Source: CAYPEL01 sp964409635
GTDB taxonomy: Bacteria > Pseudomonadota > Gammaproteobacteria > DSM-19610
Reading direction: 5' to 3'
Assembly: GCA_964409635.1 (NCBI GenBank)
Contig: CAYPEL010000141.1
Span: 1 to 6,989, forward strand
DNA length: 6,989 nt
Part shown: positions 1 to 4,983 of the stretch, in pieces
Numbering within the stretch: position 1 is the first letter of the stretch
How the letters are laid out: each line of letters starts with the position of its first letter
Position numbers and translations under genes: made by a program
Notes under the pieces: model-generated
Seen by the model: the letters and a program-made list of their open reading frames with translations, nothing else
Database searches by the model: none
Told to the model about the DNA's origin: nothing

Positions 1-56
1 CCCCGTAGAGTGGGTGAAACCCACCCTTGCTCCCCGCTTCCTGAAATGCCCCTTCG
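1..56. other. Region downstream of mpl, with a short hairpin
   Basis: Non-coding edge of the window following the mpl stop codon on the minus strand. It contains a perfect 6-bp inverted repeat, GTGGGT at 10-15 and ACCCAC at 19-24, with a 3-base loop. No T-run follows the hairpin in the mpl direction, so it is not a classical intrinsic terminator. It could be a weak terminator or mRNA-stabilising hairpin, or a fragment of a dispersed extragenic palindrome, but too little sequence is visible to decide. Confidence 0.4.
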
Positions 57-1421
57 TCACCCCACCCCACCTAACACACCCAGTAATTTCTCATGAATGC
101 CACCAAAACTACCGTTACTCATCACCAACACATGATCACCCGGCCGGGCACCTTCAGCCACTGCCGACACCAAACAATCAATATCATCAAACACCTGAGC
201 AGCCACACCCGCGTTTGTCATAACATCTCTTATTTTCCAATCCGCATCATCCACCTGATAACAAAATACCTCGTCGGCTTTAGCCAGTGCTGCGGGCAAA
301 CTCTGCTTGTGTACCCCCATCCGCATGGTGTTGGAACGCGGCTCGAGCAAGGCGATAATGCGCGCACTACCTACCCGAGCTCGAAGCCCATCAAGCGTCG
401 TCTTAATCGCCGTTGGATGATGTGCAAAATCATCGTAAACTGTCACCCCACCAGCCACTCCGCGGTTTTCCAGGCGGCGCTTGACGCCTTTAAACCCGGC
501 CAGGGCAGCAATCGACTGGGCAACCGGCACACCGGCATGCCGTGCTGCAGCAATGGCTGACAAGGCATTATGAACATTATGCCTGCCCAGTTGCGACCAT
601 TCGATTCGCCCCTGAGACTCACCTTCAAACAGTACGTCAAATACACTGCCGTCTTCGCTAAGCCTGCCGGCCTGCCATTGTGCCGCCGCAGATTCGCTGC
701 TAACCGTCTCGACCGGTGTCCAGCACCCCCGCTCTAACACGACTGACAAATTTTCATCCGCTGCATTATTGATCACCAGACCTTCGCCAGGAATCGTGCG
801 CAACAAGTGGTGAAACTGGGTTTGAATCGCCGCCAGGTCCGGAAAAATATCGGCGTGATCGTATTCGAGATTATTCAACACCAGCGTGCGTGGCCGGTAG
901 TGTACAAATTTGGAGCGCTTGTCAAAAAATGCCGTATCGTATTCATCCGCCTCGACCACAAAAAACGGCGTGTTTCCAAGCCGCGCCGAAAGTCCAAAAT
1001 TAGCCGGTATTCCACCGATCAAAAAACCCGGTTCCAGACCGGCGTATTCAAGTATCCAGGCCAGCATGCTGGCGGTGCTGGTTTTACCGTGGGTGCCGGC
1101 GACCGCAATAACCCAGCGATCCTGCAGGACTTGCTCTCCCAGCCATTGCGGGCCGGAGGTGTAGCGCAGCCCCTGATTCAGCATGGCTTCGACTGCAGCG
1201 TTGCCCCGGCGCATGGCATTACCCACGACCACCAGCCCAGCATCACCCATCAGCTCCCCGTTATATCCTTCATGCAAGGTAATACCCTGCTCTGCAAGCT
1301 GGGTACTCATAGGTGGATAAACACCGCTGTCAGAGCCTTCAACTTCAAACCCGGCTTCGCGCGCAAGCAGGGCGAGGCCGCCCATAAAAGTACCGCAGAT
1401 CCCCAGAACATGAATACGCAT
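57..1421 (-). CDS. mpl: UDP-N-acetylmuramate:L-alanyl-gamma-D-glutamyl-meso-diaminopimelate ligase (Mpl)
   Basis: Cytoplasmic murein-recycling enzyme that uses ATP to join the recovered tripeptide L-Ala-gamma-D-Glu-meso-DAP to UDP-MurNAc, bypassing MurC, MurD and MurE. The 454-residue product is the usual length for Mpl and has the three-domain Mur ligase layout. Visible motifs are an N-terminal Rossmann start (HVLGICGTFMGGLA, 4-17), the ATP P-loop AGTHGKTST (108-116), the EADEYDTAFFDKRSKF block typical of Mpl (157-172), NNLEYDHADIF (183-193), LGRHNVHNALSAI (278-290), DDFAHHPTAI (330-339), EPRSNTMRMG (360-369) and SNGSFGGIHEKLL near the C-terminus (435-447). The start at 1421 is chosen because MRIHVLG begins the family's conserved N-terminus. 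The frame stays open upstream to 1556, but that stretch is Cys-rich, unlike Mpl, and overlaps the upstream gene. The ATG overlaps the upstream stop as TAATG, implying translational coupling. The product is complete with no missing motif. Confidence 0.97.
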   Translation of the reverse strand: MRIHVLGICGTFMGGLALLAREAGFEVEGSDSGVYPPMSTQLAEQGITLHEGYNGELMGDAGLVVVGNAMRRGNAAVEAMLNQGLRYTSGPQWLGEQVLQDRWVIAVAGTHGKTSTASMLAWILEYAGLEPGFLIGGIPANFGLSARLGNTPFFVVEADEYDTAFFDKRSKFVHYRPRTLVLNNLEYDHADIFPDLAAIQTQFHHLLRTIPGEGLVINNAADENLSVVLERGCWTPVETVSSESAAAQWQAGRLSEDGSVFDVLFEGESQGRIEWSQLGRHNVHNALSAIAAARHAGVPVAQSIAALAGFKGVKRRLENRGVAGGVTVYDDFAHHPTAIKTTLDGLRARVGSARIIALLEPRSNTMRMGVHKQSLPAALAKADEVFCYQVDDADWKIRDVMTNAGVAAQVFDDIDCLVSAVAEGARPGDHVLVMSNGSFGGIHEKLLGVLGGVG

Positions 1422-1942
1422 TATCTGACCTGGGGAAACCAATGATTGACCAGCTTTAAAACTATCATTGCCTGTACAACTGCAACTGCAACACCCGCTG
1501 TATAGTTTAATGATAAGGCATGCCGGTAGACATGCGCCCTCACCACGACACTCCAAACCATCATCACCAGCCAGAAAATAACCAGCATAGCCGAAGACTC
1601 ATGATTGGTGCTGGCCGCGCTCTGCACAGCCGGCAAAACCAGCAGGCCAAGCAGACCACCGGTACCTGCCAACGCTGTCAGTGTCTGCAGCAAACGCGTA
1701 GATTGATGCGTAAATCGAAGCAGGGCAACCGTTAAAATAATCATGACCACGACATCGATGCCGGTCATGCCCCAGGCAACCTTCCAGCCCGAACTGGCGG
1801 CCGCCACCAGCAGATCACTGAACACATAGAGAGAAAGTGCCAGCGCCAAGCCCGTATACGAAACAGGGTCGTCCTGGGGGCCTCGTTTTAACAGGCAGAT
1901 ACCAAACCAGGAACGCACCCAGTAATTAAGCCAATTGAACAT
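1421..1942 (-). CDS. Hypothetical multi-pass inner-membrane protein upstream of mpl
   Basis: I do not recognise the family. The 173-residue product has a short polar, aromatic N-terminus (about 1-28, with Lys/Arg at 10, 19 and 20). It is followed by about five hydrophobic segments that should span the inner membrane: roughly 29-49, 54-75, 85-108, 117-137 and 145-166. There is no cleavable signal peptide and no catalytic motif. A lone His/Arg cluster (RAHVYRH, 135-141) lies in the loop before the last segment. The start at 1942 has a modest AGGCTGG Shine-Dalgarno-like stretch just upstream. The stop TAA shares one base with the mpl ATG, so the two are translated as a pair. This makes a link to the cell envelope or to muropeptide recycling conceivable, but that rests on position only. 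The real gene status is supported by the tight overlap with mpl and the coherent membrane topology. Confidence 0.85.
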   Translation of the reverse strand: MFNWLNYWVRSWFGICLLKRGPQDDPVSYTGLALALSLYVFSDLLVAAASSGWKVAWGMTGIDVVVMIILTVALLRFTHQSTRLLQTLTALAGTGGLLGLLVLPAVQSAASTNHESSAMLVIFWLVMMVWSVVVRAHVYRHALSLNYTAGVAVAVVQAMIVLKLVNHWFPQVR

Positions 1943-2089
1943 TACCAGCCTGTTTGATTGATTATTGGGATAGTACTATTCGCCCCGGAAGAACAGTAAT
2001 GCAGATTGGGCAGAGGCACGATGCCCTACCTACCCGGTTTATCACACACGACATTTAACATATTTGTTACGCTTTACGCTGCATTAGCG
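1943..2089. other. Intergenic spacer between the adk stop and the membrane-protein gene
   Basis: This is a 147-base spacer between two minus-strand genes. I see no stem followed by a T-run, so there is no obvious intrinsic terminator after adk, and read-through into the membrane protein and mpl is possible. It contains a perfect 10-bp palindrome ATAGTACTAT (1970-1979), 27 bases upstream of the next start codon. It also has two mutually exclusive short stems: GGGCA 2008-2012 with TGCCC 2022-2026, or GGCA 2015-2018 with TGCC 2022-2025. A promoter for the downstream pair may sit here, but no convincing -35/-10 pair is visible. Confidence 0.5.
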
Positions 2090-2457
2090 CTAGCGCCGTC
2101 TGGTCTTCTTACGGCCCGCTGATTTAGCAACAGACTTTTTCTTTGCGGTTTTTTTCCCCGCTGTCTTTTTCTTGTTGACTAGCTTTTTTTTGCCGGCGGT
2201 TTTCTTTTTAGCCGATTTTTTTCCGGCCGCCTTTTTCTTAACGGCTGGCACTTTCTTTTTCACNNNNNNNNNNNNNNNNNNNNNNNNNNNNNNNNNNNNN
2301 NNNNNNNNNNNNNNNNNNNNNNNNNNNNNNNNNNNNNNNNNNNNNNNNNNNNNNNNNNNNNNNCTGTCTTTTTAGCCGTCGTTTTCTGTTTAACAATTTT
2401 CTTCTTCGCGGCGGCTTTCTTGGCTGCCGTTTTTTTCTTTACAGCGGTCTTTTTAGC
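2090..2457 (-). repeat. Low-complexity Lys/Ala repeat tract encoding the adk tail
   Basis: Codes for the H1-like tail. Of 31 residues before the gap (247-277) 14 are Lys. Of 57 after it 25 are Lys and 4 Arg, and neither side has an acidic residue. An 8-residue unit KKKTA(A/G)KK occurs three times in the visible parts: at 2416-2439, 2186-2209 and 2150-2173. The DNA is rich in A-runs on the coding strand, including eight at 2184-2191 and seven at 2149-2155. Such repeats explain why the assembly broke here, and copy number may vary between strains. Confidence 0.85.
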
Positions 2458-3195
2458 CAGTGAAGACTGACTTGCGCTACCGGATTCTGCCTTTCTGCGG
2501 GCAACTGCATTACGAATCGCCGCCGACCGGTCGGCTGGCTTGCGGCGTTTTTCCTCTTCTATAATTTTTTTGATGGCCTTGAATACAGCTTCAATGCTGC
2601 CGACTCCCTGCACCGTGCGGAGCTTATCCTGCTCTTGATAACGGGTAATGACAGGCGCCGTCTGGGTCTCGTATATCCGCAGCCGGTTACCGATAGTTTC
2701 CTCGGTGTCATCGGCGCGCTGCTTGATCCGCCTGCCACACTCGTCACAGCGGTCATCCATTTTTGGGGGCGCTGTATAAATATTATAAACAGCCCCGCAA
2801 GACAGACAGGTACGGCGACCTACCATACGCTGCAGCAACCAATCGGTCTCTACGTTAATGACCAACGCCAAATCAATGGGCTGGCCGAGTTGGTCGAGCA
2901 GCTCATCCAGGGCTTCGGCTTGCGCCGGATTACGGGGAAAGCCGTCGAGAATAAAGCCTTTACGCGCATCCGCCTGCATCAGCCGTTCGCGCAATACCGC
3001 GAGCACGATTTCATCAGAAACCAGCTGGCCGGCATCCATCACCGTCTTGGCGGCGCGGCCGAGCGGGGTTTTTGCCGCCACCGCCGCCCGTAATATATTG
3101 CCGGTAGAGATTTCCGGCACCTGCAGCAGCTTTGACAAACGCTGTCCCTGGGTTCCTTTGCCCGCCCCCGGCGCACCTAACAATACCAGTCTCAT
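2090..3195 (-). CDS. adk: Adenylate kinase with a Lys/Ala-rich histone H1-like C-terminal tail (interrupted by an assembly gap)
   Basis: Catalyses ATP + AMP = 2 ADP in the cytoplasm. Residues 1-216 form a full long-type adenylate kinase: P-loop GAPGAGKGT (7-15), AMP-binding STGNILRAAV (30-39), DGFPR (84-88), GRR (126-128) opening the LID, and RADDTEETIGNRL (160-172). The LID carries Cys130, Cys133, Cys150 and Cys153, a four-cysteine zinc site. After residue 216 comes a charged linker, and from 247 a tail of Lys, Ala and Thr runs into a 100-N gap at residue 277. Beyond the gap, reading from 2263, another 57 residues of the same composition end in RKKTRRR and a TAG at 2090-2092. The two sides are in one frame only if the true gap length leaves remainder 2 on division by 3, so the N run is a placeholder and the true protein length is unknown (at least about 335 residues). 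A GGAAGG ribosome binding site precedes the start. The enzyme call is near certain. Joining across the gap is inference. Confidence 0.9.
2264..2363. other. Assembly gap of exactly 100 N inside the adk tail
   Basis: The round length of 100 is the convention for a scaffold gap of unknown size. Taken literally, it shifts the frame and creates a false TGA stop for adk at 2260-2262. Coding of matching composition on both sides argues that the gap lies within one repetitive gene. Confidence 0.97.
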
Positions 3196-3197
3196 AG

Positions 3198-3203
3198 ACC
3201 TTC
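3198..3203 (-). promoter_or_regulatory. Ribosome binding site of adk
   Basis: The minus strand reads GGAAGG two bases before the ATG at 3195, within GGAAGGTCT. It is a clear purine-rich Shine-Dalgarno sequence and agrees with the start that gives the conserved MRLVLLGAPGAGKGT N-terminus. Confidence 0.6.
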
Positions 3204-3238
3204 CATTTTTTGTTGAATTGTCATTTTTCTTTTAAATC

Positions 3239-3244
3239 CTTATA
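3239..3244 (-). promoter_or_regulatory. Candidate -10 box for adk
   Basis: On the minus strand this reads TATAAG, five of six matches to the sigma-70 -10 consensus, in an AT-rich stretch 43 bases upstream of the adk start. No good -35 lies 16-18 bases further upstream (the hexamer there is AAATGG), so the call is tentative. Confidence 0.25.
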
Positions 3245-3494
3245 CATAGATCTGTTTTCAACCATTTCGAAATAAAAAAATTGCCTGGGGCTATACAATT
3301 ATTTGCCTGGCCCTCGCCAATTCCAGCAATTAAGCTACCGCTTGCGGTATGCCTAAGTCAAACAAAGTTTATGAATTCTATCAGGTTTTAAGCTATCCTT
3401 TGCGCCCATTTTGCGGCCTGGGAAGCTATCCGGGGACTTATAAAAGCAATTCCGGACCTTATTTGGATCATTAGCAGCACCCTCGAGGAGCGCT

Positions 3495-3602
3495 ATGGAG
3501 TATAGCCAGAGAAAGTGCAGCTGGCTGAGACTGAATGACGCCTGGATCTCATTTCTACGGAAAGGGCGCCCTGCCCGGCCATCTTTTAGAAAGAGGCTGT
3601 AA
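3495..3602 (+). CDS. Possible small basic peptide upstream of pfp
   Basis: A 35-codon frame in the divergent intergenic region, starting at ATG 3495 and ending in TAA at 3600-3602. A GAGGAG sequence ends four bases before the ATG, which is a good ribosome binding site. The peptide (MEYSQRKCSW at the start, RPSFRKRL at the end) is strongly basic, with four Trp or Cys residues in its N-terminal half. It resembles no family I know. It lies 77 bases upstream of pfp in the same direction, so it could be a leader peptide or an independent small protein. It could equally be chance, since a frame of this length is common in random DNA. It overlaps an antisense frame of 91 codons, which I consider less likely to be real. 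Confidence 0.25.
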   Translation: MEYSQRKCSWLRLNDAWISFLRKGRPARPSFRKRL

Positions 3603-3608
3603 CTTTCA

Positions 3609-3637
3609 TTGTTTGCAAAACGAGACAACGGTAAATT
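3609..3637 (+). promoter_or_regulatory. Candidate promoter for pfp-hppA
   Basis: TTGTTT (3609-3614) and TAAATT (3632-3637) are separated by 17 bases, with three and four of six matches to the sigma-70 consensus. The position would give a leader of about 35 bases before the pfp start. The match is weak and other placements in this AT-rich stretch are possible. Confidence 0.2.
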
Positions 3638-3668
3638 GTAAGTTATCGTTAAAATTAATAAACCAACT

Positions 3669-3672
3669 GGAG
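3669..3672 (+). promoter_or_regulatory. Ribosome binding site of pfp
   Basis: GGAG lies seven bases before the ATG at 3680, at ideal spacing. It supports this start rather than a later Met in the frame. Confidence 0.6.
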
Positions 3673-3679
3673 TAGTCTG

Positions 3680-4957
3680 ATGGCTCGAAGCTCAACGAAA
3701 AAGAATGCATTTTATGCGCAGTCCGGTGGTGTCACCGCCGTGATTAACGCCAGCGCCTGCGGTTTGATCGAGACCGCGCGCAAGCACAAGGATAAAATCG
3801 GCAAAGTCTACGCCGGCCGTAATGGCATAATCGGCGCGCTAACCGAAGAACTCATCGATACCAGTAAGGAATCGGCCCGCTCTATCGCTGCGCTGCGGCA
3901 TACACCTTCGGGTGCTTTTGGTTCCTGCCGTTACAAAATGAAAAGCCTGGAAGCAAACCGCCGCGAATACGAACGCCTGATTGAAGTGTTTGCCGCGCAT
4001 AACATCGGCTACTTCTTTTATAACGGCGGTGGTGACTCGGCGGATACCTGCCTGAAAGTTTCTCAGTTATCTAAAAACATGAAATACCCCATCCAGGCAA
4101 TTCACGTACCCAAGACCGTGGATAATGATTTGCCGATCACCGATAACTGCCCGGGCTTTGGCTCGGTAGCTAAATATATCGCCATATCCACCCTTGAAGC
4201 CAGCTTTGACGTAGCGTCCATGGCCAAAACCTCAACCAAGATTTTCGTCCTGGAAGTTATGGGCCGGCACGCTGGCTGGATCGCCGCTGCGGGCGCAATG
4301 GCATCAACAGACGACATGAAATTACCCATCCTGGTGCTGTTCCCGGAAGTAGCCTTTAACGAGAAAAAATTCATGGCGGCGGTGAAACGTAAAGTGAAGC
4401 AATTTGGTTATTGTTCTATTGTGGTCTCCGAAGGCGTCCATGATCGCAGCGGTAAATTCCTCGCCGACCAGGGACTGAAAGACGCCTTTGGTCACGCCCA
4501 ACTCGGTGGTGTTGCACCCGTGATTGCCGGCAAGATCCGCGAGCAGCTCGGCTACAAATATCACTGGGCAGTCGCTGACTATCTGCAACGTGCAGCGCGG
4601 CATATTGCTTCGAAAAGTGACGTAGAACAGGCTTACGCTATGGGCAAGGCAGCCGTGGAGATGGCGCTGGATGGAAAAAACTCAGTGATGCCGACGATCA
4701 AACGCACTAGCAACAAGCCCTACCGCTGGAAAATCGGCGAAGCCAAGCTGTCACGCGTGGCCAATGTCGAAAAGATGATGCCAAAAAGTTTCATATCAGC
4801 CGATGGCTACGGCATCACCAAGAAGTGCCGCACCTATCTGGAGCCATTGATGCGAGGCGAAGATTATCCGCCTTATGGCAAGAACGGCTTGCCGAAATAT
4901 GTGCAACTGAAAAACGTAGCCGTGAAGCAAAAACTGCGCGGCTTTAAAATCAAGTAG
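3680..4957 (+). CDS. pfp: Pyrophosphate-dependent 6-phosphofructokinase
   Basis: Reversibly phosphorylates fructose 6-phosphate to fructose 1,6-bisphosphate using PPi instead of ATP, acting in both glycolysis and gluconeogenesis in the cytoplasm. The 425 residues cover a complete PFK fold. Visible sites are the N-terminal phosphoryl-binding SGGVTAVINA (15-24), YNGGGDSADT (114-123), PKTVDND (144-150) with catalytic base Asp148, MGRHAGW (194-200), SEGVHD (250-255) and the sugar-binding YLQRAARH (301-308). Lys145 (Gly in ATP enzymes, PGTIDND) and Asp119 (Gly in the ATP enzymes' GGDGS) are the two known determinants of PPi use, so the donor assignment is strong. The Gly at 118 in GGGDS is slightly unusual, because related enzymes often have Asp or Asn there. 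The stop is followed in frame by two more stops (TAG TAA TAA). The hppA start is 26 bases on, so the two genes form an operon joining the PPi-using enzyme with the PPi pump. Confidence 0.94.
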   Translation: MARSSTKKNAFYAQSGGVTAVINASACGLIETARKHKDKIGKVYAGRNGIIGALTEELIDTSKESARSIAALRHTPSGAFGSCRYKMKSLEANRREYERLIEVFAAHNIGYFFYNGGGDSADTCLKVSQLSKNMKYPIQAIHVPKTVDNDLPITDNCPGFGSVAKYIAISTLEASFDVASMAKTSTKIFVLEVMGRHAGWIAAAGAMASTDDMKLPILVLFPEVAFNEKKFMAAVKRKVKQFGYCSIVVSEGVHDRSGKFLADQGLKDAFGHAQLGGVAPVIAGKIREQLGYKYHWAVADYLQRAARHIASKSDVEQAYAMGKAAVEMALDGKNSVMPTIKRTSNKPYRWKIGEAKLSRVANVEKMMPKSFISADGYGITKKCRTYLEPLMRGEDYPPYGKNGLPKYVQLKNVAVKQKLRGFKIK

Positions 4958-4973
4958 TAATAAAGAATCACCC

Positions 4974-4980
4974 AGGAGGA
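4974..4980 (+). promoter_or_regulatory. Strong ribosome binding site of hppA
   Basis: AGGAGGA is a near-perfect complement to the 16S anti-SD. It sits in the 26-base pfp-hppA spacer, three bases before the ATG at 4984. Its strength suggests efficient independent initiation on the shared transcript, in keeping with an abundant membrane pump. Confidence 0.75.
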
Positions 4981-4983
4981 TAT

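Larger units (their letters stand above)
3196..3679. other. Divergent intergenic region between adk and pfp
   Basis: This is 484 bases between two genes read outward, so it should hold promoters for both. The parts next to each gene are AT-rich and the middle is closer to average. Visible elements are TTGCCTGG repeated directly at 3281-3288 and 3303-3310 (22 bases apart, about two helical turns) and a perfect inverted repeat TACCGC/GCGGTA with a 2-base spacer at 3336-3349. There is also an 8-base palindrome GGGCGCCC at 3564-3571 and a possible small ORF at 3495-3602. A 91-codon minus-strand frame (3628 to 3353) also exists but lacks a ribosome binding site. I recognise no known structured RNA. 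Confidence 0.6.

Noticed and set aside
807..1445. 212-codon plus-strand frame opposite mpl
   Set aside because: It lies wholly antisense to the well-supported mpl, with no motif and no ribosome binding site. It is a shadow frame.
1422..1556. In-frame N-terminal extension of mpl by 45 residues
   Set aside because: It is Cys-rich and unlike Mpl, overlaps the upstream membrane-protein gene, and the conserved N-terminus begins at the ATG at 1421.
2087..2096. GCGCTAGCGC palindrome over the adk stop as a terminator
   Set aside because: It is a self-complementary site without a loop and no T-run follows, so it cannot act as an intrinsic terminator.
2172..2375. Plus-strand Phe-rich frame running through the N gap
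   Set aside because: It is the antisense shadow of the Lys codons of the adk tail, and a third of it is N.
3353..3628. 91-codon minus-strand frame in the adk-pfp spacer
   Set aside because: There is no ribosome binding site before the ATG and no recognisable motif. Its composition does not resemble the neighbouring genes, and a frame of this size is expected by chance.
3495..3650. Structured RNA such as 6S, SRP RNA or tmRNA in the intergenic region
   Set aside because: None of the conserved motifs of these RNAs is present. A brief GGTCCGGAA similarity to SRP RNA on the minus strand is not followed by the rest of the loop.
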